DNA of 64,000 nt from an uncultured Bacteroidota bacterium (GCA_903882805.1 CAIRYK010000088.1:37126-101125); one strand, 5' to 3'; positions 17,511 through 27,481 are shown, counted from the first letter of the stretch. Numbers and translations are program-made. The notes: generated from the sequence alone by a model not told the origin.

Positions 17511-17731
17511 TATTCAAATTCTACAATTTTCGTACTACCATCAGGGTATTCGGCATACAAATCTCCGTTACGTTCGTAATATATTGGCAGTCCTTTTGAA
17601 AAAGCCTTCTCTTTTGCCCTTCTTATTATCGATTCACCTGCATTGTAAAATTCTTCAGGAGTCATATCAAAACTCGATTTTGAAGCGCCTCCGTAGTTTA
17701 TCAATGCAGGCTGAAAGTTCTTCTTATCCAT
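17510..17731 (-). CDS. Small protein, candidate antitoxin
   Basis: 73 residues, acidic and charged, no signal peptide. It contains SKGLPIYYERNGDLYAEYPDG, a pattern I associate with small proteins paired with zeta-like toxins, but no DNA-binding domain is visible. Its TAA overlaps the toxin's ATG by one base, so the two are translated together. It starts 26 bp after the stop of the upstream TPR membrane gene and may share its transcript. Role as antitoxin is inference from gene order and size. Confidence 0.6.
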   Translation of the reverse strand: MDKKNFQPALINYGGASKSSFDMTPEEFYNAGESIIRRAKEKAFSKGLPIYYERNGDLYAEYPDGSTKIVEFE

Positions 17732-17757
17732 TCTGCGTTTTCATTTACTAATGTAGA

Positions 17758-20028
17758 TTATGGCAATTTAAAGTCCGAATAAAACTGTTTAGCAATTGCT
17801 TCATATTCTTTAGCTTTTGCCATATTACCCAACTTCTGATACGACATAGCTATATAGGGTATATCTCTTGGACTCTTATCAATAGTTAGCTCTTTGTTTA
17901 TAATGTCTATTGCCGCCTGATACTGGCCGCTCAGGAAGTAACATCTGCCCAGATTTGAATAGGCATTTACATAGGTTGGGGCCAATTCAATGGTTTTTTT
18001 GAAATATTCTATCGCCTGAGCATACTGTTTTGCATTAAGGTGCACTGCGCCCATATTATTCACAGCATTGGGATCGTTAGGATTGAGGGCTAATACTTTT
18101 TTGAAATAAACTGCGGCGGAGTCGAAACGTTGTAGCTGGTAGAAACAAGTGCCTATTTCCTGAATAGCATTGAGGTAATTAGGTTCAAATCCCAGCATTC
18201 TGTGGTAATAATATATTGCTGAGTCATACCGCTGTAATTGCTTGTAGCTCAATCCCAAATTATAATATGCATATTTAAAATTGTTGTCTAAAGCCAGCGA
18301 TTTCTTAAAATATTCAATCGCCTGAACATATTTCCCATTTGCCAGATACACGTTACCCAGATTGTTTGTAGCAGTTGAGTTGCCCGGATCTTCTTCAAGG
18401 GCTTTACGGTCGTAATATTCTGCAGAGTCGAACACCCGGTTACGGTCGTATACCCTACCCAACTCCACAAACGCCTGTGAGTATTTTGGGTATATAGCAA
18501 GCGACTGATGCAAATGGCCTATACATTCTCTGTCGTATTCCTTCTTTTTAAGCGAATCTTTCTCGTTCGGATATCTGTTCTCTGCGATAGATGTAGCTAC
18601 AAAATGGTGAAGTCGGCAATCGTTAGGCGATTTTTCTACGTCCGTTTTGTAAAGTGTGTAATCGTCTATCCAGTCTTGATTGCGCGCAAATGTCATGCCC
18701 CCAAAAACTAATACAAGCGGCGCGAGTATCATCAATACTTTACTGCTTTTTAATAAGCTAAGATCATAGTTTTCAGACTTAAGTATCCATTTTTCCACAG
18801 CCAAAGCTCCCGCCAGGCAAATACCCAGCGATGCAAAGAAGGTAAAACGTTCTGCCAACTCAGCGCCCATAAGGAATGGTAAGTTAGAGAATAGGAAAAT
18901 AGTGCCTAAATAAAACAAGATACTAAATACCCAAGGGTCGTTTTTGCTTTTCATAAAGCGGGTTACCAATACATAACCCAGCCCGCCATAGGCAGCAAAC
19001 GATAACCAGAAAGCTATACTTGTGAAGTCGGCAAAAGGTATAGCGTTAAACGAATAGTTGCATAGCAGTGGATATGGTAAGAACATTAGTTTCAGGTATT
19101 TACCCATAACTACAACTCCTGTACAAAATTTAGCAGCTACGCTTGGAGCTCCAGCCAGTGCGTTATCTATAAACTCCACCGGTGTCGGTTGGTTGGCATT
19201 GTATTCTTTCAAAACAGACCATCTGATACCAATAAATATTAGCGTAACGACCACCGTACCTACCGACATATTGATGGCTCGCTGTGTATTTTCGTTGCGG
19301 TAAAAAAAGAAGATAATGGGTACGAGAGCTACAAAACTGAGGACAGTTTCTTTTGATAAATAAGATAAAAACAGAATAAATGAACCCATTAATAGTTGAG
19401 ATATCTTGCCGTCGCGCATATAGTTCATAAACACATTGAGCGATAAGAAGCCAAAAAAGAAACACATCAGTTCATCACGGCTCTTGATATTAGCAACTAC
19501 TTCAGTATGTATGGGGTGAACCGCAAAAATCATAGCAGCTATAAGCGCAACAATGGTTTTCTTACCTGCAAAAAATTTGTCCAGAAATAGAAACAATACC
19601 ACTACACAGCCGGCAAACCAAAGTACATTGAACAGGTGCCCCATCATTGGGCTTAATCCAAAAATCTCGTACTCTATTGCAAACATAACCAACGACAACG
19701 GACGATACATATCGTTTGGTATTATCAGGTACCCTCTCATGTGGGGTGTTTGCATCAGCTCTCCAATACCGGCAAAACCCTTCAATACCATTTTATTTTC
19801 TTTCAGCACCATTACGTCGTCAAGTACAAAACCATTTTTCAATGTGTTTATATACAAGGCAATCGCCAGTATAGCCAAGCCAATGCAAAGCTGTGTTATA
19901 GATAAAAAGCTATTTTCTTTTATTGGTTTTACATTGCTGGTAGCTGTTGCAGGCGCAGCCTGCTTGGGCGCTGCCGGCCGTGCTGCGGGATTACTGCTGT
20001 TGGGTGGTGTTTGCTGTTTCTTCGCCAT
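17758..20028 (-). CDS. Multi-pass membrane protein with C-terminal TPR repeats (TMTC-like)
   Basis: 756 residues. A Pro/Ala-rich cytosolic leader (1-40) is followed by about ten membrane helices (45-450). The first loop has FVLDDVMVLKENKMV and a later loop HPIHTEVVANIKSRDEL, the acidic and His motifs of GT-C/TMTC-type glycosyltransferase-like proteins. Residues ~470-750 hold at least seven TPR units of 34 residues (AEYYDRKALEEDP, NNLGNVYLANGKY and so on). Eukaryotic TMTC proteins are O-mannosyltransferases; the bacterial ones are uncharacterised. Nearby rfb genes hint at protein or surface glycosylation, which is inference. Confidence 0.8.
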   Translation of the reverse strand: MAKKQQTPPNSSNPAARPAAPKQAAPATATSNVKPIKENSFLSITQLCIGLAILAIALYINTLKNGFVLDDVMVLKENKMVLKGFAGIGELMQTPHMRGYLIIPNDMYRPLSLVMFAIEYEIFGLSPMMGHLFNVLWFAGCVVVLFLFLDKFFAGKKTIVALIAAMIFAVHPIHTEVVANIKSRDELMCFFFGFLSLNVFMNYMRDGKISQLLMGSFILFLSYLSKETVLSFVALVPIIFFFYRNENTQRAINMSVGTVVVTLIFIGIRWSVLKEYNANQPTPVEFIDNALAGAPSVAAKFCTGVVVMGKYLKLMFLPYPLLCNYSFNAIPFADFTSIAFWLSFAAYGGLGYVLVTRFMKSKNDPWVFSILFYLGTIFLFSNLPFLMGAELAERFTFFASLGICLAGALAVEKWILKSENYDLSLLKSSKVLMILAPLVLVFGGMTFARNQDWIDDYTLYKTDVEKSPNDCRLHHFVATSIAENRYPNEKDSLKKKEYDRECIGHLHQSLAIYPKYSQAFVELGRVYDRNRVFDSAEYYDRKALEEDPGNSTATNNLGNVYLANGKYVQAIEYFKKSLALDNNFKYAYYNLGLSYKQLQRYDSAIYYYHRMLGFEPNYLNAIQEIGTCFYQLQRFDSAAVYFKKVLALNPNDPNAVNNMGAVHLNAKQYAQAIEYFKKTIELAPTYVNAYSNLGRCYFLSGQYQAAIDIINKELTIDKSPRDIPYIAMSYQKLGNMAKAKEYEAIAKQFYSDFKLP

Positions 20029-20263
20029 TGCGTAAAGTTAGGTTGCTATAAGCCAAAAGTAAAATTTCAAATGTGCATTTCAAATTTTGAAGCTAATATA
20101 ATTGTAAATTTAAAGCTCCTGCGAACCAAAACATATAAAATTACTTACATACAAAGTCAAGGTGTAATTTTGACAACTCAATGACCTACAAGAGTTAGCA
20201 TTATTTGTAAATAATTAACTGGATATTTGGACCAGCCAACATATAAACATCAATTAAATTATA

Positions 20264-20941
20264 ATGAGCCGTTTGCTGACCATCGTCCTAATATGCTGTT
20301 ATATCAACTGTTTAGCAGATGAACATAAAAAGACAATTATTATTGACACCGTGACTGGGCAGATACGGCATTTTAAGGTTGAGCTGAATAAGTCTTTCGA
20401 CGGTGAACTACTATACTCTAATTACTTATCTGAAAAGAATGATAAAGATACCCTTCTAATGAATGTAATTGCGATTGCAGAAAATGTTTACGTTGGGGAT
20501 AAACTTTGTATTTCAATTGATGATAACGACAGCAGCTTATCCATTGAAAATCTAAACAAATATCCAGGAGACACCTTGAGGATAAGTAGGATTAATGTAT
20601 ACAAAAACTGCGTTCCTGATACCATAATTATTGATAAATATTTCTATCGGATTTATATTAACGATACTGGTGGGCAAGACCAGAGATTTGTTAGAAAGAA
20701 AAAATATTTAAGATTTGAATCAAAGAAAAGACATTGCTTATTACCTACTAAATCCGAGATATTAGTCAACGGCATTCGTTATGTTGTAAACTTTACTATT
20801 GTAAAAAATGTAGGCTCAATAACGGTGGGTCATGGCACTTACAACACTTTTTTTTTAGAAGGAAAAATCGAAAAAGACGTGAAATGGGTAAATCACACAA
20901 CTATTTTTGGTTACAACAAAATGTTGTTAAACATAATTTGA
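20264..20941 (+). CDS. Secreted protein of unknown function
   Basis: 225 residues. N-terminal MSRLLTIVLICCYINCLA is a signal peptide, possibly cut at the A-D junction. The rest is beta-rich with repeated short strands and a basic RKKKYLRFESKKRH patch around residue 145. No family recognised. Base composition is more AT-rich than in the neighbouring genes, and it borders the repeat-rich stretch at 20.9-22 kb, so it may be a recent acquisition. Preceded by 235 bp without a gene. Confidence 0.55.
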   Translation: MSRLLTIVLICCYINCLADEHKKTIIIDTVTGQIRHFKVELNKSFDGELLYSNYLSEKNDKDTLLMNVIAIAENVYVGDKLCISIDDNDSSLSIENLNKYPGDTLRISRINVYKNCVPDTIIIDKYFYRIYINDTGGQDQRFVRKKKYLRFESKKRHCLLPTKSEILVNGIRYVVNFTIVKNVGSITVGHGTYNTFFLEGKIEKDVKWVNHTTIFGYNKMLLNII

Positions 20942-20976
20942 AAGGGAAAATAGTACTATAATGCCCCCCACTGTCC

Positions 20977-21159
20977 CCCGATGCCCTTAGTCTTCCGACT
21001 AAGGGTTGCACGGATGCTGGTCTTCCGACCGGTGAATATATACATCGCACAGTGCCATTTTGCTATAAAAATTGACCGATGTGGCAGCTTTAGTCCACAC
21101 ACCGGTCAGAAGACCGGATTCCGAGTAGTCCGTAGTCCGAAGACTACGAACATCGGTGC
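20977..21159 (+). repeat. 183-bp structured direct repeat, copy 1
   Basis: Same length as copy 2 (21741-21923) with no gap and about 14 substitutions by my count. It folds into two modules, each a closing stem around two hairpins. Module 1: CGATG...CATCG around CCCTTAGTC-TTCC-GACTAAGGG and GCTGGTC-TTCC-GACCGGT. Module 2: ACCGATGT...ACATCGGT around CCGGTC-AGAA-GACCGG and GTAGTC-CGAA-GACTAC. See findings. Confidence 0.85.
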
Positions 21160-21214
21160 ATCAATTGGTAATAGTAATCGAATACATATTACATACAATA
21201 GTCACATAAATAAT

Positions 21215-21636
21215 CTATTGCATTACCTGCATCCCATCTAGCACCATCATATTGCCCAGGTTTCTGCCCCCAAATATTATTACATCATCACCCCTTCTTT
21301 TTTGGTACACACCAGGAGTTAAGGAAACAATATCTGAAACATTTGTAGTTGGCATCCTCCGTATTTCTTCGCGAGTGAACACTCTCGATGTACCAAATTG
21401 AGCGTTGAAAAACGGTTTGGTTGTTTCTTGCCCTATGGTGCAATTAGATATTACCTCCAACCTTACAAGCTGTGAGCTATAAACAATATTGCCGTCAATA
21501 ATATATTTTGTCCCATCAGTTGCCCCTTTGGTTGTTGCAACTTTATCGGTTTCACTAATTACTGTTGTTTTGTTTACTATTTGAGCAAAAGATATGGAAG
21601 CAAAAAGCACTAATGCGAATTGAGTAGTTTTTTCAT
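21215..21636 (-). pseudogene. TonB-receptor plug fragment with frameshifted signal peptide
   Basis: The open frame on the minus strand carries a plug-domain start (FTREEIRRMPTTNVSDIVSL, GGRNLGNMMVLDGMQV) and stops immediately after, so barrel and most of the plug are absent. Upstream, the frame reads a signal-like FALVLFASISFAQ, but the only fitting start, ATG 21636, is one frame off: ATG plus six A's reads MKKLLNSH and stops, while seven A's would give MKKTTQFALV. It therefore looks like a 5' remnant broken by a homopolymer indel. The open frame itself extends to 21775. It sits between the two 183-bp repeats. Confidence 0.65.
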
Positions 21637-21740
21637 GATTTTCGTTTAATATAATAAACGTAGTAACAATGAATATTCTTGGGTAAGTACACAACTTTAT
21701 TTCAAAATATACTTCTGGCCTGCTCGTTCGTTGACTTTTA

Positions 21741-21923
21741 CCCGATGCCCTTAGTCTTCCGACTAAGGGTCGCACGGATGCCGGTCTTCCGACCGGCGAA
21801 TATATACATCGCGCAGTTCCATTGTGCTATAAAAATTGACCGATGTAGTTGGTTTAATCCACGCACTGGTCAGTAGACCGGATTCCGAGTAGTCCGTAGT
21901 CCGAAGACTACGAACATCGGTGC
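21741..21923 (+). repeat. 183-bp structured direct repeat, copy 2
   Basis: Second copy of the element at 20977-21159, in the same orientation. Hairpins: 21748-21769, 21780-21797, 21866-21881 and 21896-21911; closing stems 21743-21747/21807-21811 and 21839-21846/21914-21921. The rest of the 21776-22053 gap shows no gene. Confidence 0.85.
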
Positions 21924-22053
21924 GGGGTGTTTGCAGGTCGGTTTGTGAAGGAGTGATGTTACATCATTTAAAGAGGTTATAAGGGGTGCAATCTGCAGTT
22001 GTAACGAGGTGTACCGCCAATTCCTCTCCACTGGTTAGGGTATGCCCAATATT

Positions 22054-23382
22054 TTACTCCTTCACTATTCTGCGCACGGTGCGGTAGCCATGTTCATCAG
22101 TTAGCTCCAGCAGGTATATACCAGGTGTTAGGCTGCGCACAGGCGCTTCGTTGTTGCCTGACCGCAGCACCCCATGCTGCCACTCCCTTCCGGCTATATC
22201 TATAAGCCGGTATTGGGTAGCCGTTTGCAGGGCATCTATGTGTAGTGCATCGAGGGCGGGGTTGGGGTAAATCTGCACATTGGCTTCAATGAGTACATCA
22301 GGTACATCAAGGTAATTGCATTTGGGGAAGGTAATTTTGCGGATGCGGTAATTGTCGAGATCTCCTATGAATAAATTTCCGCATGAATCAAATGTAATGT
22401 CCGAAGGATGCGCCATCTCGGCATCAATTGCAAGTCCACCATCGCCACTAAACCCTATAGTTCCTCTGCCTGCTATAGTTGTAATAATTCCAGCCTTATT
22501 AACCATCCGCACCTTGTTTCCAACAGGATATTCGGTAATGTACATATTGCCAAACTTATCAAACTTTACACGGGTAGGAACTGTCTGAGCAGAAGTTGCT
22601 AATCCGCCATCGCCAGATGATCCACTTATGCCATTGCCTACAACAGTGGTAATAACACCAGCTAAACTCACTTTCCTAACACCTGAGTAACCATCAGCAA
22701 TGTACAAATTACCCGAAACATCTGTAGTTATACCCAATGCTGAATAAATTTGACTGGTGGCTGCGAATCTGTTGTCGCCACTATATCCGGCGACACCGGT
22801 TCCTGCAACTGTAGAAATTATCCCGCTATTATTCACTTTCCTAACTCTGAATAGGTCACCAATATAGAGATTCCCGATTCTGTCAAGACATAATGAACCT
22901 GCACCATTTAATTGAGCAGCCGTTGCAGCCCCCCCATCTCCACTATAACCAGCCACGCCTGTTCCTGCAACAGTAGTAATTATATTTGTGATAGCATCAA
23001 TTCTACGTACCACATTATTTCCGGCATCAGCAACATAAATATTTCCGGCAGTGTCTAAAGCAACTTGCGAAACAGTATTCAATTTAGCATTTGTTGCTAA
23101 GCCCCCATCACCGCTATAGCCGGATGCACCGGTACCAACTATTCTGGAAATAATTCCTGTGGAATTTATTTTTCTGACACCATTTCCACCAAATCCTAAA
23201 GAAATATAAATATTCCCTTGTTTATCAGAAGCTAATCCCGCTGGGTAGTCCATAGCAGCAGTTAAAGCAGATCCTCCATCGCCAGTATTACTTCTCATTC
23301 CATTCCCTGCGACGGTCGAAATTGTTTGACCTTTCGCAGGAAATGAAAATAAACAGACCAGTACAATTAAGTATATTTTCAT
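22054..23382 (-). CDS. NHL-repeat secreted protein with T9SS sorting tail
   Basis: 442 residues with signal peptide (cleavage near GQTIST) and about six NHL-type blades, each with a motif like VAGTGVAGYSGDGGAATAAQL and DSxGNxYIAD. These form a beta-propeller used for protein or sugar binding. The last ~80 residues (VQIYPNPALDALHI ... GIYLLELT) are a type IX secretion C-terminal domain, so the protein is exported and either released or attached to the surface. The blades are very similar to one another, suggesting recent internal duplication. Confidence 0.88.
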   Translation of the reverse strand: MKIYLIVLVCLFSFPAKGQTISTVAGNGMRSNTGDGGSALTAAMDYPAGLASDKQGNIYISLGFGGNGVRKINSTGIISRIVGTGASGYSGDGGLATNAKLNTVSQVALDTAGNIYVADAGNNVVRRIDAITNIITTVAGTGVAGYSGDGGAATAAQLNGAGSLCLDRIGNLYIGDLFRVRKVNNSGIISTVAGTGVAGYSGDNRFAATSQIYSALGITTDVSGNLYIADGYSGVRKVSLAGVITTVVGNGISGSSGDGGLATSAQTVPTRVKFDKFGNMYITEYPVGNKVRMVNKAGIITTIAGRGTIGFSGDGGLAIDAEMAHPSDITFDSCGNLFIGDLDNYRIRKITFPKCNYLDVPDVLIEANVQIYPNPALDALHIDALQTATQYRLIDIAGREWQHGVLRSGNNEAPVRSLTPGIYLLELTDEHGYRTVRRIVKE

Positions 23383-23444
23383 GCAATCAAAGTTACTGTA
23401 TTACAAGGTATTTATAAGCATCCGCAAGGGTATTACCCATTAGT

Positions 23445-23550
23445 CCGAGCCTCTCGCTCGGTCTTTGTAACAGCCAGCCCGCTTGCGAATAAAAACAATT
23501 GATAGGAAGCGAGACGCTTCCGTAATTTAGATCCGTGCGAGGTTCGGATC
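23445..23550. repeat. Cluster of three GC-rich hairpins
   Basis: In the 270-bp gap before uvrA: CCGAG/CTCGG (23445-23461), GGAAGCG-AGA-CGCTTCC (23505-23521) and GATCCG/CGGATC (23530-23550). GC-rich in an AT-rich gap with no coding potential, like the hairpin repeats at the window's end. Could be a dispersed repeat; copy number elsewhere is unknown. Confidence 0.5.
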
Positions 23551-23654
23551 AGTGGTATTCCCTATTCTTACTACCCCAATTCCCTCCTCCCCAATAGACA
23601 CAAACTATCCCCTAATAATCCCAGTCCGTATTAATTGCGTAATTTGCACGTACA

Positions 23655-26528
23655 ATGAGTACGCAGGTAAAAAACAGGTCGGCAGGCAATATAGAGGTGT
23701 TGGGTGCAAGGGTGCATAACCTTAAAAACATAGATGTTAGTATTCCTAAAAACAAACTGGTGGTTATCACCGGCATCAGCGGTAGCGGCAAGTCGTCGCT
23801 GGCTTTCGATACCATTTTTGCAGAGGGGCAACGCCGCTATATGGAGAGCTTTGCAGCATATGCCCGCCAGTTTATGGGCGACTTGGAGCGACCCGATGTA
23901 GATAAAATAACCGGACTTTCGCCCGTTATTTCTATAGAGCAAAAGACCACCAACCGCAATCCGCGGTCTACAGTAGGTACCGTTACTGAGGTGTACGATT
24001 TTATGCGCCTGCTTTATGCCCGTGTTGCCGATGCCTATTCTTACAATACCGGTAAGAAAATGGTGAAGTTTAGCGAGGAAGAGATTATTGCCCATATTCA
24101 GGACAATATGGGGGGTAAAAAAATAATATTGCTGGCACCCATAGTTCGCGGCCGTAAGGGGCATTACCGCGAGCTATTTGAGCAACTGCGCAAGCAGGGC
24201 TACCTGAAAGTAAGGATAGACAGCGAGATAACCGACCTTAAAGAAAAAATGCAGGTAGACCGCTACAAAATACATGATATAGAGCTGGTTATAGACCGAT
24301 TGCTGGTGAAACCTGCCGAGCAAACTCGCTTGAGCCAGAGTGTGCAAAAGGCATTGCAAATGGGTAAAGACCTTTTGTTTATAGCCGATGCCGAAACCAA
24401 CTATATTTCCCAATACAGCAAGCAACTGATGTGTCCCGAGACCGGCTTGTCTTACGAAGAACCTTCGCCCAATACCTTCTCTTTCAACTCGCCCTATGGT
24501 GCCTGCCCTAAATGCAAGGGGCTTGGTGCCATCTATCAGGTAAATATGGAAGAGGTACTTCCCGACCGCAATAAGAGTATTACCGACGGCGGCATAGCGC
24601 CATTGGGCGGTGAGCGCGATGCATGGGCTTTTCAGATGGCTACAACGCTCGCTAAGAAAAATAAAATATCGCTGACAGCGCCCATAAAAGACATTCCGGA
24701 AAAGCAACTGAATTTATTGCTCTACGGAAACGAACAAGGCGTTATTACCTACACAGCCGATGAAAAACCAGAATATCACGAGGCAGTGGTGAAGCATAAT
24801 TATGAGGGCATTATCAATATGGTGCTTCGTTGGTTCAACGAGACATCGTCTGAGGGAATTCGTACATGGGCCGAGAACTTTATGGTACTGAATACCTGCC
24901 CCGAATGTAATGGCGCTCGCCTAAAAAAAGAGAGTCTATACTTTAAGCTCGATGAGCGCAACATATCCGAGTTGTCGGCTATGTCGCTACAGCAAATGAT
25001 GGATTGGTTTGTAGGGCTGGAGCAGCGCATTAGCAACAAGCAAAACACCATAGCCAAGGATATACTGAAAGAGATACGCGACCGCCTCCGTTTTTTGCTC
25101 GATGTGGGTCTGCATTACCTCACCCTCGATCGCGCTACCCGCACATTGAGCGGCGGCGAGTCGCAACGCATAAGGCTGGCCACGCAAATAGGTTCGCAGC
25201 TAACCGGCATTACTTACATACTCGACGAGCCAAGCATAGGCCTGCACCAGCGCGACAATATGCGCCTGATAAACGCACTGAAAAGCCTGCGCGACAGCGG
25301 CAACTCGGTATTGGTAGTAGAGCACGATAAAGATATAATGCTGGCATCAGACCATCTTATAGACATTGGTCCGGCGGCAGGCACGCATGGCGGTCGTGTA
25401 GTAAGCGCCGGTACGCCTGCCGAAATATTGCTGCAAGACACCACCACATCGCGCTACCTCAACCATACATTAAATATAGAAGTACCTGCCGAACGCCGTA
25501 AAGGCACAGGCAAAGAGCTGGCTATATATGGTGCTACCGGCAATAATCTTAAAAATGTATCGGTAAAACTACCCTTGGGTACGTTTATCTGCGTAAGCGG
25601 CGTAAGTGGTAGCGGCAAGAGTACCCTCATCAACGAAACACTCTACCCTATTCTCGGCAAGCATTGCTACCACAACTTTAAGCAGGTACCCATGCCCTAC
25701 CTCAAAATTGAAGGATTAGAGCATATAGATAAAGTTATAGAAATTGATCAAAGCCCTATCGGGCGCACACCGCGCAGCAATCCGGCTACTTACAGCGGCT
25801 TTTTCAACGAAGTCAGGCAGTTGTTTGCGCAGGTTCCGGAGGCAAAAATCAGGGGGTACACTGCAGGTCGTTTCTCGTTCAATGTAAAAAGCGGACGTTG
25901 CGAGGAGTGTCAGGGCGGCGGTATGCGCACCATAGAAATGAACTTTATGCCCGATGTGTATGTGCATTGCGAAAAATGCAATGGCAAACGCTACAATCGC
26001 GAAACACTGGAAATAAGGTATAAGGGCAAGTCAATTGCCGATGTGCTGGAAATGACAGTAGCAGAAGCAGTGGAGTTTTTTGTGAATGTGCCGTTTTTGC
26101 ACCGCAAAATAAAAACGCTGCAAGATGTAGGCTTGGGTTATGTAACGCTCGGGCAAAGTGCAGTAACACTCAGCGGTGGCGAAGCGCAACGAGTAAAGCT
26201 GGCATCAGAATTATCGAAACGCGATACCGGACAAACCATTTACATCCTCGATGAGCCTACCACCGGTTTGCATTTCGAAGATATCAGGCATTTGCTGCTG
26301 GTACTCAACCGGCTTGTAGACCGCGGCAATACGGTGCTGGTAATTGAGCACAACCTCGATGTAGTAAAGGTGGCAGACTATGTAATAGATATGGGTCCCG
26401 AAGGTGGCGGCGGCGGCGGTACCGTAGTAGGTAGCGGCACACCCGAAGATATTGCTGCTTTAAAGGAGAGCTATACTGGTATATTTTTGAAAGAGGAACT
26501 CAAATATGGCTTAGCAGCAAGCATATAA
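23655..26528 (+). CDS. uvrA: Excinuclease ABC subunit A
   Basis: Damage-recognition ATPase of nucleotide excision repair, 957 residues. Two ABC modules are complete: Walker [10 protein letters not shown] (40-48) with LSGGESQRI, and GVSGSGKST with [15 protein letters not shown]. The C-terminal zinc module CEECQGGG...CEKCNGKR is intact. The zinc site in module I is incomplete: [15 protein letters not shown] keeps one Cys of the first pair before ACPKCKGLG; this seems usual in Bacteroidota. A 26-bp perfect hairpin follows. Confidence 0.97.
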   Translation: MSTQVKNRSAGNIEVLGARVHNLKNIDVSIPKNKLVVITGISGSGKSSLAFDTIFAEGQRRYMESFAAYARQFMGDLERPDVDKITGLSPVISIEQKTTNRNPRSTVGTVTEVYDFMRLLYARVADAYSYNTGKKMVKFSEEEIIAHIQDNMGGKKIILLAPIVRGRKGHYRELFEQLRKQGYLKVRIDSEITDLKEKMQVDRYKIHDIELVIDRLLVKPAEQTRLSQSVQKALQMGKDLLFIADAETNYISQYSKQLMCPETGLSYEEPSPNTFSFNSPYGACPKCKGLGAIYQVNMEEVLPDRNKSITDGGIAPLGGERDAWAFQMATTLAKKNKISLTAPIKDIPEKQLNLLLYGNEQGVITYTADEKPEYHEAVVKHNYEGIINMVLRWFNETSSEGIRTWAENFMVLNTCPECNGARLKKESLYFKLDERNISELSAMSLQQMMDWFVGLEQRISNKQNTIAKDILKEIRDRLRFLLDVGLHYLTLDRATRTLSGGESQRIRLATQIGSQLTGITYILDEPSIGLHQRDNMRLINALKSLRDSGNSVLVVEHDKDIMLASDHLIDIGPAAGTHGGRVVSAGTPAEILLQDTTTSRYLNHTLNIEVPAERRKGTGKELAIYGATGNNLKNVSVKLPLGTFICVSGVSGSGKSTLINETLYPILGKHCYHNFKQVPMPYLKIEGLEHIDKVIEIDQSPIGRTPRSNPATYSGFFNEVRQLFAQVPEAKIRGYTAGRFSFNVKSGRCEECQGGGMRTIEMNFMPDVYVHCEKCNGKRYNRETLEIRYKGKSIADVLEMTVAEAVEFFVNVPFLHRKIKTLQDVGLGYVTLGQSAVTLSGGEAQRVKLASELSKRDTGQTIYILDEPTTGLHFEDIRHLLLVLNRLVDRGNTVLVIEHNLDVVKVADYVIDMGPEGGGGGGTVVGSGTPEDIAALKESYTGIFLKEELKYGLAASI

Positions 26529-26542
26529 GTCCGTAAGCATAT

Positions 26543-26600
26543 AAATGCTAACGGGTTGATAATGATTAACTAAATCATTATCAACCCGTTAGCATTTTTT
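26543..26600. terminator. Bidirectional terminator, 25-bp perfect arms
   Basis: Arms 26543-26567 and 26573-26597 pair perfectly around AACTA, followed by a T-run on the + side. It separates the convergent uvrA and dehydrogenase genes. Confidence 0.88.
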
Positions 26601-26629
26601 ATTGTAGTTTTTATTTAGCTACCTTATCA

Positions 26630-27481
26630 CTAAGAAACAGCGGCCTTTCCTATCACTGTCCAGTCGCTTGCTCCATAGCCATCCTTTATCAGCCGGTCCA
26701 TTTCAGCGGCAATCGCCGGTATGGCTATTAGTTTTGCATCCTTAAATGCGGCTTCTTCCATCATCAGTCTTGCATCTTTTCTCGCCATATTTAGTTCCCA
26801 GGTTGGCTGGTCAAAAGTTTGCGAGGTTATTTTCTTTAGGCGCGCAGGCAACATTGCCGAAGGGTTCCACGATTCAAACAAGCGCGATACATCTGCCGAA
26901 TCTATATCCAGTGCTTTGGCAAGCATCAGCGAGTCGGCTACACCGGCCGTCATGGCTATCAAAAACAAATTGCCTATCAATTTCATGCCCGCAGCGGCAT
27001 TTACTTTTTCGCCAAAATTAATCACCTTGCCGGTCATGGTAGCCAGTATTGGCTCTACCTGTGCTATCAATTCCTGATCGCCAGATACCAGCATAGACCC
27101 GGTGCTATCCAGCGCATTCGATGGTCCCATAAACACCGGTGCGTGCAGGTAAGTAAAGCCCTTGCTTTTCCATGCAGCAGTGCGCTCAGCGGCACCGTGT
27201 GCCGATGTAGTGGTATGGTCTATAATCAATACGCCTGGTTTGAAACCAGCCTGCGCTACCGCCAGTACATCGTTTACTGCGTCGTCGTCTTTCAGTGTTA
27301 TGTGTATTCTATCTGCGTTTTTTACGGCATCTGCAACGTTATGAAATGCTTTTGCGCCAAACTCTTCCATGGCCACAGCCCGCGATGCCGTTCTGTTCCA
27401 CACCTGCACCTCTTCGCCTTTTTTTAGCAACGCTTTCACGAAATTGGAGCCCAGTAGCCCCATGCCTATAAATGCAACCAT
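26630..27481 (-). CDS. NAD(P)-dependent oxidoreductase, 3-hydroxyisobutyrate dehydrogenase family
   Basis: 283 residues with an N-terminal Rossmann motif GMGLLGSNFVKALLKKGE and a C-terminal all-helical domain. The family's catalytic lysine is in GMKLIGNLFL. NRTASRA after strand 2 suggests NADP preference (Arg rather than Asp). Members oxidise beta-hydroxyacids or reduce glyoxylate/succinic semialdehyde; the substrate is not evident. Monocistronic between uvrA's terminator and the surface-repeat gene. Confidence 0.88.
   Translation of the reverse strand: MVAFIGMGLLGSNFVKALLKKGEEVQVWNRTASRAVAMEEFGAKAFHNVADAVKNADRIHITLKDDDAVNDVLAVAQAGFKPGVLIIDHTTTSAHGAAERTAAWKSKGFTYLHAPVFMGPSNALDSTGSMLVSGDQELIAQVEPILATMTGKVINFGEKVNAAAGMKLIGNLFLIAMTAGVADSLMLAKALDIDSADVSRLFESWNPSAMLPARLKKITSQTFDQPTWELNMARKDARLMMEEAAFKDAKLIAIPAIAAEMDRLIKDGYGASDWTVIGKAAVS

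Noticed and set aside
20977..21159. Insertion sequence
   Set aside because: No transposase, terminal inverted repeats or target duplication visible; only short structured repeats.
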